Below are positions 17,304 through 27,008 of a stretch of 64,000 nucleotides of DNA, piece by piece. Source of the DNA: Tepidibacter mesophilus (GTDB lineage: Bacteria > Bacillota > Clostridia > Peptostreptococcales > Peptostreptococcaceae); the NCBI RefSeq assembly GCF_002724055.1, contig NZ_BDQY01000003.1:62001-126000 (forward strand). Reading direction: 5' to 3'. Position numbers and translations under genes: made by a program. Each line of letters starts with the position of its first letter. Position 1 is the first letter of the stretch. The notes below the pieces were generated by a model. It saw nothing but the letters and a program-made list of their open reading frames with translations, was not told the DNA's origin and did not search any database.

Positions 17304-19343
17304 ATGAAAAAGATCAGCATAATAAGCTATACCTTATCAGAAATTAATACCTACTATGAACAGATAAAGAGCTTGTTCTCACAAAATGTAGAGATTGAAA
17401 AATTTTGTGTTGATGAAATAAACAGTGAGATAGATTCGGATGTAGTTTTGGTACCTTCTTATAATATATTTAAAACTATAAAAAAATATATAAAGAGTAA
17501 ATCAGAATTAGTTATATTAAATAGAACTATATCCAAGGTAGCATTTGACAAAATCATGAATATAAAACCAGGAAATAAGGTATATCTATTAGATCATAAT
17601 TATCAGATGGCACTTCAAATGACATGTGTAATGTATCAACTTGGTATCAGGCATATAGATTTTGTACCTATATGTGAGAGTGTAAAAAAAGATATAGGGA
17701 ATAATGTACTTATAGTATTTAAAGATTATGATAGTGAAGATTATAATACCGTAAATATAGGAAATGCTTTATTAGACATTAGTACAATTATAGATATAGG
17801 TGTAAAGTTAAATTTGTTAGATATATTACAAAGGCAGGATATTAAAAAAAGCTATAAAGAAATAGTAACTAAAGATTTTGGTCTTGCTAATGTTATGGGA
17901 AGAACAAATCAATTTGAAAGTCAACTTGATATATTACTTCAAGTTGCAGATGATGGAATAATAGGAGTAGATTCAAATGGTGAAATATATTCTTGCAATG
18001 ATAACGCACGAAGTATTATAGGTTATAAAAAAGAAGAAATAATAGGAAAATATATATGTGAAACATTATCTAATATACCATTTGATTATTCTATAAAAAC
18101 GTTAAAAAGTATAAAAGAAAAGCTTATAAAAGTTAATGGATATGATGTAGTAGTATCTATCCACCCCATAATACATTCTAACAAGCAATACGGAGCAATA
18201 GTTATATTAAAAAAATTTAGCGATACAGAAATAAAGCAACATAAATTAAGAGCACAGTTAATAGGCAAGGGTCATAAAGCCAAATATAGGTTTGATGACA
18301 TAATCGGAAATAGCGATATTATAAAGAAAACAAAGGATATAGCAATTAGAATGTCTAGATCAGATTCATCAATACTTATAAGTGGAGAAAGTGGAACTGG
18401 TAAAGAACTATTTGCGCAATCTATACACAATAATTCTTCAAGAAATAACTATCAATTTGTAGCTATTAACTGCGGAGCTTTTCCTGAGAGTTTATTAGAA
18501 AGTGAACTATTCGGATATGAAGAAGGTGCTTTTACAGGAGCTAGAAAAGGTGGAAAGCCAGGACTTTTTGAACTTGCACATAATGGAACATTATTTTTAG
18601 ATGAAATAGGTGAAATGCCTATCAAGTTACAGCAAAGATTACTCAGAGTATTGCAAGAAAGAGAGGTTATGAGGATAGGTGGAGACAGGCTTATAAAGGT
18701 AAATATAAGACTGATAGCTGCAACTAATAGAAATTTAAAAGAAATGGTTAAAAAAGGAGATTTTAGAGAAGATTTATATTATAGACTTAATGTACTTCCT
18801 CTAAAAATTCCGCCTCTTAGAAACAGAAAAGAAGATATATTGATTATAATGAATGAAATGAAGAGTAAATTGGGATATAGCTTTAACTTAACTGTCAGAG
18901 CTAAAGAAAAACTTATAAATCATGCATGGAGGGGAAATATAAGAGAACTAAAGAATTACATAGAATATTTTTATAATATAGGTAACGAGTATATAGATAT
19001 AGATGACTTGCCGTTTAAGGAAGAAAATTCAAACTCTATAATATTTAATCCTCATGAAAAAAAAATGTTAGATAAATTTAGAGAAGATATTGGAAATGAT
19101 GAATATAAATATTTATTTATATTAAAAGAACTTGAAGATGGATATAAGAATGAAAAAAGACTTGGAAGAAGAACTTTATATGATAAATCAAAAAAAGAAG
19201 GAATATTTATAAGCGAACAAGAGATAAGACTTATACTTATAAATCTTGAAAAATTCATGATGGTAGATATAAATAAAGGAAGACGTGGAACTAATATAAC
19301 TAAATATGGAATTAAAGTCATTGAGTACTTAACAATGGGTTAA
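17304..19343 (+). CDS. Sigma-54-dependent activator with PrpR-N and PAS domains
   Basis: This 679-residue enhancer-binding protein probably switches on the adjacent aromatic amino acid operon. It has an N-terminal PrpR-type sensor (about 1-170), a PAS domain (about 190-310, DGIIGVDSNGEIYSCN) and an AAA+ domain with Walker A GESGTGKE, the sigma-54 contact loop GAFTGA and the Walker B segment TLFLDEIGEM. The C terminus (about 580-679) is not the usual Fis-type helix-turn-helix but looks like a winged helix (RRTLYDKSKKEGIFISEQEI). I chose the ATG seven bases after AAAGGTG rather than the GTG inside that site. A consensus sigma-54 promoter lies 213 bases after its stop. Confidence 0.92.
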   Translation: MKKISIISYTLSEINTYYEQIKSLFSQNVEIEKFCVDEINSEIDSDVVLVPSYNIFKTIKKYIKSKSELVILNRTISKVAFDKIMNIKPGNKVYLLDHNYQMALQMTCVMYQLGIRHIDFVPICESVKKDIGNNVLIVFKDYDSEDYNTVNIGNALLDISTIIDIGVKLNLLDILQRQDIKKSYKEIVTKDFGLANVMGRTNQFESQLDILLQVADDGIIGVDSNGEIYSCNDNARSIIGYKKEEIIGKYICETLSNIPFDYSIKTLKSIKEKLIKVNGYDVVVSIHPIIHSNKQYGAIVILKKFSDTEIKQHKLRAQLIGKGHKAKYRFDDIIGNSDIIKKTKDIAIRMSRSDSSILISGESGTGKELFAQSIHNNSSRNNYQFVAINCGAFPESLLESELFGYEEGAFTGARKGGKPGLFELAHNGTLFLDEIGEMPIKLQQRLLRVLQEREVMRIGGDRLIKVNIRLIAATNRNLKEMVKKGDFREDLYYRLNVLPLKIPPLRNRKEDILIIMNEMKSKLGYSFNLTVRAKEKLINHAWRGNIRELKNYIEYFYNIGNEYIDIDDLPFKEENSNSIIFNPHEKKMLDKFREDIGNDEYKYLFILKELEDGYKNEKRLGRRTLYDKSKKEGIFISEQEIRLILINLEKFMMVDINKGRRGTNITKYGIKVIEYLTMG

Positions 19344-19385
19344 ATGGTATTTAAAAAAATACCATTCAACCCATTGTTTTTTTAT
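19332..19385 (+). terminator. Terminator of the activator gene
   Basis: ACAATGGGTTAAATGGTAT and ATACCATTCAACCCATTGT form a long, nearly perfect stem overlapping the stop codon, followed by seven T. Confidence 0.88.
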
Positions 19386-19515
19386 AGAATAAAAAAATGC
19401 AATGATTTAAATTCATGGATTATATTTGAAATCAAATAACATTATCTAAAGCTATGAGTAAATGAGTCTATTACAAGCTATTAAAGTAGTTAGTTATGCT
19501 TTAGAATAAAGCTAA

Positions 19516-19529
19516 TTTTGTTTACAAAA
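19516..19529. promoter_or_regulatory. Possible activator-binding palindrome
   Basis: TTTTGT-TT-ACAAAA lies 26 bases upstream of the -24 element. Sigma-54 activator sites are usually further upstream, so this may instead be one half of a larger site. The remaining 19386-19555 sequence shows nothing clearer. Confidence 0.3.
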
Positions 19530-19555
19530 ACAGACATTTTTACAGTGAAATTAAG

Positions 19556-19572
19556 TTGGCATAGAACTTGCT
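19556..19572 (+). promoter_or_regulatory. Sigma-54 (-24/-12) promoter for the aminotransferase-ior operon
   Basis: TTGGCATAGAACTTGCT matches the sigma-54 consensus TGGCAY-N5-TTGCW exactly, with correct GG and GC spacing. It lies between the sigma-54 activator gene and the first structural gene (ATG at 19687), as expected for a locally regulated operon. Confidence 0.85.
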
Positions 19573-19686
19573 TAATATAAAGATAATTCTTAATATTCTA
19601 CTAAATTATTTTAAGACATCTTGGTAGACAATTATTGACTAAAGTTAATTAATATACTTTTACTTTAATATAGAGGGGTTGAGATT

Positions 19687-20799
19687 ATGAGTGAAAATCT
19701 ATTCAGAAAAGAAGTAGCTTCTATAAAACCGTACATACCTGGGAAGTCTGTAGATGAATTAAAGAAGGAATTAGGTCTTGAAGATATTGAAAAACTAGCA
19801 TCTAATGAAAATCCATTAGGGCCATCTCCAAAGGCTATTGATGAAATTAAAAAAGAATTAGATAGTATAAATATATATCCAGATCCTAACTGTACTAAGT
19901 TAAAAGATGGGTTATGTAAAAGATACAACTTAGAACATGAGAATATAGTTGTAGGCAATGGTGGAGAAGAACTTTTAAAAATAATAGCTCAAACTTTTAT
20001 AAATGAAGGTGATGAGGCTATAATGGCTAACCCTACATTTGGTAAGTATGCAAGTGAAGTTCTTTTTATGGGTGGAGTTGCGCATCAAATAGACCTTAAA
20101 GACTATAAGCACGATTTTGAGAAATTTATTCAAAAAATAAATGATAAGACAAAATTGATTTATGTGTGTAATCCAAATAATCCTACTGGAAATATAATGA
20201 CAAAAGATGATATTGACTATTTAGTAAAAAATACTCCAGAAAATGTAGTTTTAGTATTTGATGAAGCTTATTATGAGTATGCTATAAAAAATGATAGGTA
20301 TCCAGATTCTCTAGAAATATTAAGAAAAAGACCAAATACTATTATACTTAGAACATTTTCAAAAGTTGCAGGAATTGCATCGGTAAGAGTTGGATATTTA
20401 CTTACATCAAGTGAAATAAGTAGTGCTATGAATAAGATGAAAATGGTATTTCATGTTAATAGATTAGCTCAAGCTGCAGGAATAGGAGCTTTAGATGACG
20501 CTAATCATATAGATAAAACTGTAGAACTTAACTATGAATGTATGAATATGATGGAAAAATACTTTGAAGAAAACGACATGGAGTATATAAAGTCTAATGC
20601 AAATTTTATATTTGTAAATGTTGGATTTGATTCAAAAGTAATATTTGAAGAATTACTTAAAAAAGGTATTATAGTTAGACCTGGCTATCTTTGGGACTGG
20701 AAAGACTGGTTAAGAGTTAGCACAGGAACTAAAGAGCAAACTCAAAAATTCATAGATGCATTACAAAAGGTATTAGAAGAAAATAAAATACACGCTTAA
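19687..20799 (+). CDS. HisC-like class I/II aromatic aminotransferase
   Basis: This 370-residue pyridoxal-phosphate aminotransferase is of the histidinol-phosphate aminotransferase (HisC) subfamily. Signatures are [10 protein letters not shown] (substrate-side N terminus), [18 protein letters not shown] and the PLP lysine in [10 protein letters not shown] (Lys226). Many HisC homologues deaminate aromatic amino acids. No other histidine gene is nearby, and the next two genes encode indolepyruvate:ferredoxin oxidoreductase. It therefore probably converts tyrosine, phenylalanine or tryptophan into the arylpyruvates consumed by IorAB. It is the first gene after the sigma-54 promoter and is 17 bases from iorA. 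Confidence 0.85.
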   Translation: MSENLFRKEVASIKPYIPGKSVDELKKELGLEDIEKLASNENPLGPSPKAIDEIKKELDSINIYPDPNCTKLKDGLCKRYNLEHENIVVGNGGEELLKIIAQTFINEGDEAIMANPTFGKYASEVLFMGGVAHQIDLKDYKHDFEKFIQKINDKTKLIYVCNPNNPTGNIMTKDDIDYLVKNTPENVVLVFDEAYYEYAIKNDRYPDSLEILRKRPNTIILRTFSKVAGIASVRVGYLLTSSEISSAMNKMKMVFHVNRLAQAAGIGALDDANHIDKTVELNYECMNMMEKYFEENDMEYIKSNANFIFVNVGFDSKVIFEELLKKGIIVRPGYLWDWKDWLRVSTGTKEQTQKFIDALQKVLEENKIHA

Positions 20800-20816
20800 A
20801 TAAGGGGGAATTTATA

Positions 20817-22592
20817 ATGAAAAAACTTATGACAGGTAATGAAGCTATTGCCAGAGGATTTTATGAAGCGGGTGGGACTATAGCTTGTGCTTATCCTGGA
20901 ACTCCATCTACTGAGGTACTTGAAAATACAGCTTTATATAAAGATATTTATTCTGAATGGGCTCCGAATGAAAAAGTAGCGATGGAAGTTGCTATAGGAT
21001 CATCTATAGCAGGTGCTAGATCTTTAGCTGCTATGAAACATGTTGGAGTTAACGTTGCAGCAGATCCACTTATGACTTTTGGGTACACTGGTGTTAATGG
21101 AGGGTTTGTATTAATATCTGCAGATGATCCTGGAATGCACTCATCTCAAAATGAACAGGATAATAGATATTATGCTAAGTTCGCTAAAATTGCAATGATA
21201 GAGCCTAGTGATTCTCAAGAGGCAAAGGATTTCATGAGAGATGCTCTTGAAATATCAGAAAAATTTGATGTACCTGTTTTATATAGAGTTACAACTAGAA
21301 TATGTCATTCTAAGACTTTAGTTGAACTAGGAGAAAGAGAAGAAGTAGGAATTAAACCTTATAATAAAAATATAGCTAAGTTTGTTGCTACACCAGGTAA
21401 TGGTAGAAAGTTACATGTTATAGTTGAAGATAAATTGAAAAAAATGGAAGAATTCAGTAATGAAACTCATTTAAATAAAATAGAGTGGAATGATAAAAAA
21501 ATAGGAGTTATAACTTCTGGTATATCTTATCAATATGCTAAAGAAGTATTTGGAGATAATGTTTCTTATCTTAAATTAGGATTTACTCATCCTCTTCCAT
21601 TCAAGAAAATAGAGGACTTTGCTAAAGAAGTAGAAACATTATATGTAATAGAAGAATTAGAGCCATATATAGAAGAGCAATTAAAGACTAGAGGAATTAA
21701 TTGTATAGGAAAAGAAAAGATATCTAATATAGGAGAATTAAACCCAGATATAATAGCCAACTCTCTTTTAGGAATAGAAAGCGAAGTTGCAGCTGCAGTT
21801 GCTGAACTTAAAGAAGATGTAATAAGTAGACCTCCAACATTATGTGCAGGATGTCCGCATAGAGGATTATTCTATACTTTATCTAAAAAGAAGAATGTAA
21901 TGATCACAGGGGATATAGGATGTTATACTCTAGGATCTGCAGAGCCTCTTAATGCTATGGATACTTGTATTTGTATGGGAGCATCTATAAGTGCTGGACA
22001 TGGAGCTCAAAAGGCATTTAACTTCCACAATGTAGATAAAAAAGTAGTAAGTGTTATAGGGGATTCAACATTCTTCCATACAGGAATACTAAGTTTGATA
22101 GATGTTGTATATAATAAAGGTAACTCAGTAACTATAATACTAGACAATAGAATAACTGGTATGACAGGGCACCAACAAAACCCAGGAACAGGATATACTT
22201 TAATGGGAGAGGAAACTAATCAAATAGATATACCAAACCTATGTAAATCTATAGGAGTTAAAAATGTTACAGTTGTTAACCCTCTTAACCTAAAAGAAAA
22301 TGATGAAGCTTTAAATAATGCACTTGCATGTGATGAGCCATCAGTAATAATAACTCAATGGCCTTGTGTACTTAAGAAATTCTCTAAAGAAGATAAAGAG
22401 AGATTTGACTGCACACCTAAATCTTATGAAGTTAATGAAGATAAGTGTAAAAAGTGTAAGATGTGTATAAAGTCAGGATGTCCTGCAATATCATTTGATG
22501 AGTATTCTAAAATAGATAAAACTATGTGTGTTGGATGTAGTGTATGTGCTCAAGTATGTCCATTCCATGCTATAGAAAAGGTTGGTGAATAA
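20817..22592 (+). CDS. iorA: Indolepyruvate:ferredoxin oxidoreductase, alpha subunit
   Basis: IorA binds thiamine diphosphate and, with IorB, oxidatively decarboxylates arylpyruvates to arylacetyl-CoA while reducing ferredoxin. Length (591 residues) is typical. The N-terminal half has AYPGTPSTE of the 2-oxoacid oxidoreductase fold. The middle carries the TPP-binding GDIGCYTLGS and ITGMTGHQQNPG segments, preceded by CAGCPHRG. The C terminus is a two-cluster ferredoxin domain (about 542-588) with CKKCKMCIKSGCP and CVGCSVCAQVCP. iorB starts one base after its stop. Indole, phenyl and hydroxyphenyl pyruvates are all plausible substrates. Confidence 0.95.
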   Translation: MKKLMTGNEAIARGFYEAGGTIACAYPGTPSTEVLENTALYKDIYSEWAPNEKVAMEVAIGSSIAGARSLAAMKHVGVNVAADPLMTFGYTGVNGGFVLISADDPGMHSSQNEQDNRYYAKFAKIAMIEPSDSQEAKDFMRDALEISEKFDVPVLYRVTTRICHSKTLVELGEREEVGIKPYNKNIAKFVATPGNGRKLHVIVEDKLKKMEEFSNETHLNKIEWNDKKIGVITSGISYQYAKEVFGDNVSYLKLGFTHPLPFKKIEDFAKEVETLYVIEELEPYIEEQLKTRGINCIGKEKISNIGELNPDIIANSLLGIESEVAAAVAELKEDVISRPPTLCAGCPHRGLFYTLSKKKNVMITGDIGCYTLGSAEPLNAMDTCICMGASISAGHGAQKAFNFHNVDKKVVSVIGDSTFFHTGILSLIDVVYNKGNSVTIILDNRITGMTGHQQNPGTGYTLMGEETNQIDIPNLCKSIGVKNVTVVNPLNLKENDEALNNALACDEPSVIITQWPCVLKKFSKEDKERFDCTPKSYEVNEDKCKKCKMCIKSGCPAISFDEYSKIDKTMCVGCSVCAQVCPFHAIEKVGE

Positions 22593-22593
22593 T

Positions 22594-23190
22594 ATGTGTA
22601 ATGTAAAAAATGTTTTATTAGTAGGAGTTGGAGGACAAGGAATAATACTAGCTTCGAAGGTATTATCTAGTGGATTAATAGATGCAGGATACGATGTTAA
22701 GATGTCTGAGGTTCACGGTATGGCACAAAGAGGTGGAAGTGTTACAACTCAGGTAAGATATGGTGAAAAAGTATATTCACCTATAATAGGAAAAGGTCAA
22801 GCTGATATAATCGTAGCATTTGAAAGAGTAGAGGCTTTAAGATGGTTAGAGTATTTAAAACCGGGTGGAAAAATTGTAATAAACGATTACGCTATTCCAT
22901 CAGCAACTGTTTTATCAGGAAAAGAAAAATATCCAGAAAATATAATTGAAAAGATAGAAGCAAAATATGATGATGTAACAGCTATAGATGCAGCTAATGA
23001 AGCTATATTGCTTGGAAATATAAAGGCTCAAAATATAATAATGCTTGGTGGACTTATCAAGTCACTGGGAATTGAAGAAATAGACTGGGATAAAGCGTTA
23101 AAAGATAATGTTAAAGAAAAATTTGTAGAGTTAAATATGAAGGCTATAAAGAAAGGCCTTGAAAGTGGAGTAAGAGAAAAAGCATTATAG
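22594..23190 (+). CDS. iorB: Indolepyruvate:ferredoxin oxidoreductase, beta subunit
   Basis: This 198-residue partner of IorA has the gamma-type 2-oxoacid oxidoreductase fold. The N-terminal VGVGGQGIILASKVL (about 12-26) and HGMAQRGGSVTTQVRYG (about 47-63) are the subunit's hallmark CoA- and interface-contact motifs. I chose the ATG at 22594, one base after the iorA stop and preceded by AAGGTTGGTG, over upstream non-ATG codons inside iorA. Tight coupling to iorA supports equal synthesis. A hairpin after its stop may reduce transcription into the following transporter. Confidence 0.95.
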   Translation: MCNVKNVLLVGVGGQGIILASKVLSSGLIDAGYDVKMSEVHGMAQRGGSVTTQVRYGEKVYSPIIGKGQADIIVAFERVEALRWLEYLKPGGKIVINDYAIPSATVLSGKEKYPENIIEKIEAKYDDVTAIDAANEAILLGNIKAQNIIMLGGLIKSLGIEEIDWDKALKDNVKEKFVELNMKAIKKGLESGVREKAL

Positions 23191-23199
23191 AATATATAT

Positions 23200-23231
23200 A
23201 AATTGTGTGGCTTTATAGGTCACACAATTTA
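23200..23231 (+). terminator. Hairpin between iorB and the MFS gene
   Basis: AAATTGTGTG and CACACAATTT form a 10-bp stem, followed by ATTTCTATAC rather than a clean T run. It may be a weak terminator or an RNA-processing site within the operon. Confidence 0.55.
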
Positions 23232-23265
23232 TTTCTATACAGATAAAATCGAGAGGAGTTTTTAT

Positions 23266-24588
23266 ATGACAAGCTTTAATGAAGCAAAAACTTGCGATAT
23301 TTTGGATAAAGGCAAAGTAGATAAAATGATGAAATACAGGTGGATTGTATGGGGAGTACTAGCATTTGCATATATTATAGTATTTTTTCATAGGTTAGCA
23401 CCTGGGGTTGTTAAAGATGATTTGATAAATGAATTTAATATTTCAGGAACTACATTCGCAAATCTAGGAGCTATGTACTTTTATGCTTATATGATAATGC
23501 AAATTCCAGCTGGAATGTTAGCAGACTCATTAGGTGCTAGAAAGACTGTATCAATAGGAGTTTTATTATCGGGGATAGGATCTATTTTATTTGGTATGGC
23601 ACCTACTATACTTTGGGCGTTTATAGGAAGGTTGCTTGTTGGTATTGGCGTATCTGTTGTATTTGTACCTATACTTAAGATACAGTCTGTTTGGTTTAAG
23701 GAAAGTGAATTTGGAATAATGTCTGGCATTACTTCTTTTGCTGGGAACTTAGGAGGAATAATAGCTCAAACTCCTCTTGCACTACTTGTTGCAGCTATAA
23801 CTTGGAGAAATTCTTTTGTTGTTATGGGAGTGTTTTCTATAATAATAAGTGCTCTTTGCTATATAATAGTTAGAAATGACCCTAAAGATATGGGATATCC
23901 ATCTATAGATGAAATAGAATATAAGGATATAAAGAGTGTAAATAAAACTAAGATAAACATGAAAAAGGCAGTTATAAAAGTTATGCTAAATTATAGAACA
24001 TGGCCGGGATTCTTTATATTTGCAGGATTTTTTGGTGCATTTGTTTCATTGACTGGAGCATGGGGGAATGGATATATAACAGATGTATATAATGTATCTA
24101 AGATACAGGCTTCTAATTATATGATACTTCCTGTTTTGGGACTAGCTATTGGAAGTATATTTATTGGAGTTATTTCTGATAAGATGAGAAAAAGAAAAAC
24201 GCCTATGATGATATTTGGAAGTATTTATTTGATGTGTTGGGGAATTATAGTATTTGGTGGTAGAATTGATACTGGATTGTTAAAAGTTGTGTTGTTTACG
24301 TTAGGTTTTACTTGTTCTACGTTTGTACTTGGATGGGCTTGTGCAAAAGAGGTAAATCAACCAGAGATAGCGGGTATATCAACGTCTATTGTTAATATAG
24401 GAGGAATTTTTGGAGCAGCTATTATGCCATCTATACTTGGAGGGGTGTTTGATAAGTATTCATCTAATTTAAGTAGTGTTGAGCTTTATAGTAAGGCATT
24501 TATGTATTGCTTTTTGAGTGCTCTTGTAGGGTATTTGTTTGTATTTTTAGTTAAGGAAACTAATTGTAGGAATATATATTCTAAGTAA
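23266..24588 (+). CDS. Major facilitator superfamily permease linked to iorAB
   Basis: This 440-residue, twelve-helix MFS transporter has a cytoplasmic N-terminal tail of about 25 residues. The HRLAPGVVKDDLINEF and ADSLGARKTVSIG segments in the first half and SDKMRKRKTPMM between helices 8 and 9 are MFS loop motifs. The substrate is not evident. Position after aminotransferase-iorA-iorB suggests aromatic amino acid uptake or export of arylacetate products. I chose the ATG eight bases after GAGAGGAG. The earlier in-frame ATG would place 21 residues across the preceding hairpin and lacks a ribosome site. Confidence 0.8.
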   Translation: MTSFNEAKTCDILDKGKVDKMMKYRWIVWGVLAFAYIIVFFHRLAPGVVKDDLINEFNISGTTFANLGAMYFYAYMIMQIPAGMLADSLGARKTVSIGVLLSGIGSILFGMAPTILWAFIGRLLVGIGVSVVFVPILKIQSVWFKESEFGIMSGITSFAGNLGGIIAQTPLALLVAAITWRNSFVVMGVFSIIISALCYIIVRNDPKDMGYPSIDEIEYKDIKSVNKTKINMKKAVIKVMLNYRTWPGFFIFAGFFGAFVSLTGAWGNGYITDVYNVSKIQASNYMILPVLGLAIGSIFIGVISDKMRKRKTPMMIFGSIYLMCWGIIVFGGRIDTGLLKVVLFTLGFTCSTFVLGWACAKEVNQPEIAGISTSIVNIGGIFGAAIMPSILGGVFDKYSSNLSSVELYSKAFMYCFLSALVGYLFVFLVKETNCRNIYSK

Positions 24589-24696
24589 ATTTGGTGGTTA
24601 AGAGAAAAATAATGGTTATTAAAGGGGGTTATTTAGTAAAAGTTATATCTTAGGAATAATATGATTGCTTAGCTTTATGCTTATGGGATATATCTA

Positions 24697-24748
24697 TATA
24701 TATGAAAACGTCAGCCCTTAGGACTGACGTTTTCATATATATTTTTTT
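24697..24748. terminator. Bidirectional terminator
   Basis: TATATATGAAAACGTCAG and CTGACGTTTTCATATATA are exact 18-base inverted repeats followed by a T tract on the plus strand. The element separates the converging MFS and lipoprotein genes and touches the lipoprotein stop codon. Confidence 0.88.
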
Positions 24749-25289
24749 ATTTAGTCACTTTAAATGAACTAAAGAACTTTTCTCTATTCTCTTTATATTT
24801 ATCATCATCATCATTATCATTAATTACTTGTATTTCATATATTATATTATCTATTAAAACAACGTGTTCATGTATTTTAAGAGTTTTTCCTTCTGGAGTA
24901 GGTGCATTATATGTCAAATATTTTCCTGCATGTCCATCTACAGTTATCTCTTCTATTTTAGAGTTTGTTCCACCTGTACTTGATACAGCACCATTACATA
25001 CGCTAGTCATTAAAGCATCTAAATCTTGATTTAATAGTTCTTTTGGTATTTCAGTACGACCAACATTATACGCTATACTCTTTTCTTCTAGTGTGAATAG
25101 TTCAATCGTCATTTTTCCAGCTAAACCGCTTACTGGTTTTGTATCAAGTTTAGGTTCTCCTGGGAAATCTACAGAAAAACTATTATCCTCTGGTGTAAAT
25201 GTTTTAAATGTTACTTCTGAAGTTCCACATCCCACCATCATACTTCCTAATAAACATACTAACATAAACATAGTTATAATTCTTTTCAT
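24747..25289 (-). CDS. Lipoprotein with PsbP-like domain
   Basis: A 180-residue exported protein with a lipoprotein signal peptide: basic MKR, hydrophobic stretch, and lipobox VGC with Cys21 as the lipidated residue. The mature part (about 30-180) resembles the PsbP-like fold seen in many Firmicute lipoproteins (FTPEDNSFSVDFPGEP near its start, EKFFSSFKV at its end). Substrate and role are unknown. It is monocistronic with an AAGGAGA-type site before its ATG. Confidence 0.75.
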   Translation of the reverse strand: MKRIITMFMLVCLLGSMMVGCGTSEVTFKTFTPEDNSFSVDFPGEPKLDTKPVSGLAGKMTIELFTLEEKSIAYNVGRTEIPKELLNQDLDALMTSVCNGAVSSTGGTNSKIEEITVDGHAGKYLTYNAPTPEGKTLKIHEHVVLIDNIIYEIQVINDNDDDDKYKENREKFFSSFKVTK

Positions 25290-25477
25290 TATTCATTCTC
25301 CTTTACTCTTTAGTTTAATAAATTTCTTACTTATGAAAATATAATATCATTTCATCCTTTTTTTTATTTATTTACAAAATGATAACTGAATTGTATATTA
25401 TTTCAATTTGATTTTCAATAGAAAAACAGTAATATAGGATATATTTCCTATTATATTTTTACTAATTATTGGGAGAG

Positions 25478-25555
25478 GTGAGGAAAATAACAAATATAAA
25501 TGTTGTTGGCATATTTGTTATCTTAATAATTAACATGCTGGTTTTTCATTTATAA
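25478..25555 (+). CDS. Possible 25-residue membrane peptide
   Basis: A GTG overlapping GGGAGAGGTGAGG opens a short frame encoding one hydrophobic helix (VVGIFVILIINMLVF) between a basic N terminus and a His-Leu end. Such single-helix peptides resemble small stress or toxin peptides, but there is no conservation evidence. The rest of the 25290-25857 gap is AT-rich leader and promoter sequence for the cold-shock gene, with no other structure I can support. Confidence 0.2.
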   Translation: MRKITNINVVGIFVILIINMLVFHL

Positions 25556-25857
25556 AATATGATAAAATTATTTTAGATTATATTATAATAAAAAAATGAA
25601 GATTGAGGGCTTTTTTATAGTTTAATTGTAAAATAGAGAAAACGTAGTTATTTTATTTGAAATATATATTTAAAAACTTTGCAATATTTAATAAGATATG
25701 ATATAATTAATTAATCTTAATTAAAGTTTGGTAGGAAATAATTAAATTTAAAATGAAATTAGAATTGTATCGGTATTAATCGTATTAACTCTAAATTTTT
25801 AAGTTGATTTACTTTGTACGAAATGGTTTAAGAAAATAAAATTTGGAGGTATAGATT

Positions 25858-26055
25858 ATGAACGGTACAGTAAAATGGTTTAATGCAGATAAGGGATTTG
25901 GTTTTATAACAGGAGAAGATAACGTGGATGTTTTTGCACACTTTTCTCAAATTCAAAAAGACGGTTTCAAGACGTTAGAAGAAGGCGAAAGAGTTTCTTT
26001 TGATATAGTACAAGGAGCAAAAGGACCACAAGCTGAGAACATCGTCAGCTTATAA
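25858..26055 (+). CDS. Cold-shock protein (CspA family)
   Basis: A 65-residue single cold-shock domain that binds single-stranded nucleic acid as an RNA chaperone. RNP1 (KGFGFITGE, about 13-21) and RNP2 (VFAHFS, about 25-30) are intact. A GGAGG site precedes the ATG. It is monocistronic with its own terminator. The long AT-rich upstream region is typical of cold-shock leaders, but I could not assign a thermoregulatory fold. Confidence 0.95.
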   Translation: MNGTVKWFNADKGFGFITGEDNVDVFAHFSQIQKDGFKTLEEGERVSFDIVQGAKGPQAENIVSL

Positions 26056-26072
26056 TTTTATATAGCATATCT

Positions 26073-26106
26073 AGGACATGAAGATAAACTTCATGTCCTT
26101 TTTTCA
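26073..26106 (+). terminator. Terminator of the cold-shock gene
   Basis: AGGACATGAAG and CTTCATGTCCT flank a short loop and are followed by six T. Confidence 0.88.
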
Positions 26107-26367
26107 TGAAATTATTATCTGATATTGTTTCTTTTTTTATTTTCATCAGAAAGGATTATAACTTTTTATATAAGAGCAATTAGGACTTCTATATTGATTA
26201 AATATTTATAGAAGAAGTAATATAAAAAAGGTGATAATATGCTTTTAACAGGATTTTAAGCCCAACTTATTTAGACTTCAAGTGTTATTAAATGGAGTAT
26301 TTAGGGTTAGATTTTTATTTGACCCAGGTCATAATCATTGACAAGTATATAATTTAGATATATAATT
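26107..26367. other. Gene-free spacer before the TetR gene
   Basis: AT-rich sequence with no supported gene or RNA. A TTGACA-like hexamer near 26338 lies before the TetR operator and may be its -35 element. Confidence 0.4.
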
Positions 26368-26388
26368 CATATGAACAGTGTTCATATG
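26368..26388. promoter_or_regulatory. TetR-family operator 1
   Basis: CATATGAAC-AGT-GTTCATATG is a perfect 9-base inverted repeat 20 bases before the TetR start codon. The same ATGAAC-N3-GTTCAT core recurs before the next gene, which supports autoregulation and shared control. Confidence 0.75.
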
Positions 26389-26408
26389 GTGTTTTTAGGA
26401 GGGATAAA

Positions 26409-26972
26409 TTGGCAAGAATAATTGAAAGTCCTAGAGAACTTATTTTAAGTGAGGCTAAGAAAATATTGTATAATGAAGGATATTCTAATATTAGTATTAG
26501 AAGGGTTGCTAAAGAATGCAATATTGCAGTAGGTACAATATATAATTATTTTCCAACTAAAAAAGAATTAATTGTAGAGATGATGACAAAATTTTGGGAG
26601 GAATATTTTTACAATATTGAAAGTGTAGTAAGTTCAAATAAAAACTTTTATGTAAAGCTTAAAAATATATTCGATAATCTTGCAGAATTTATAAAAAGAT
26701 TTAGGAAGATTTGGCTTAATACTGAGATTTATTCTTCACCTGATTATATAGAAAGTGGTTTAGAAAAACAAAATATCTACATTGATAAGTTGATTATAAT
26801 CATAGAAGATTTACTAAAAAAAGAAATACACTCTCGTAGAGATAAAAGTTTAAAAAAGCTTGATACACATAAATTGGCTAGCTTTATTATTATGAATTTC
26901 ATTTCAATGGTACAGATGCCATATATTGATTATGAATTCTTTGAGAGTTTGTTAGAAGAATTAATTCAATAA
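26409..26972 (+). CDS. TetR family transcriptional regulator
   Basis: This 187-residue repressor has an N-terminal helix-turn-helix (about 10-56; YSNISIRRVAKECNIAVGTIYNYF is the family's DNA-binding signature) and a helical ligand-binding domain. The start is TTG after AGGAGGG. It sits between two palindromes with the same core, one before itself and one before the membrane protein at 27058, so it probably represses both. The inducer is unknown. Confidence 0.9.
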   Translation: MARIIESPRELILSEAKKILYNEGYSNISIRRVAKECNIAVGTIYNYFPTKKELIVEMMTKFWEEYFYNIESVVSSNKNFYVKLKNIFDNLAEFIKRFRKIWLNTEIYSSPDYIESGLEKQNIYIDKLIIIIEDLLKKEIHSRRDKSLKKLDTHKLASFIIMNFISMVQMPYIDYEFFESLLEELIQ

Positions 26973-27008
26973 ATCATATCTAAAAATGGATATGATTTTT
27001 AAATGAAC

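Noticed and set aside
19516..19529. A confident sigma-54 activator site
   Set aside because: The palindrome is short and unusually close to the -24 element; it is listed only as a low-confidence feature.
19687..20799. Histidine biosynthesis role for the HisC-like aminotransferase
   Set aside because: No other his gene is nearby, and the sigma-54 operon with iorAB points to aromatic amino acid catabolism.
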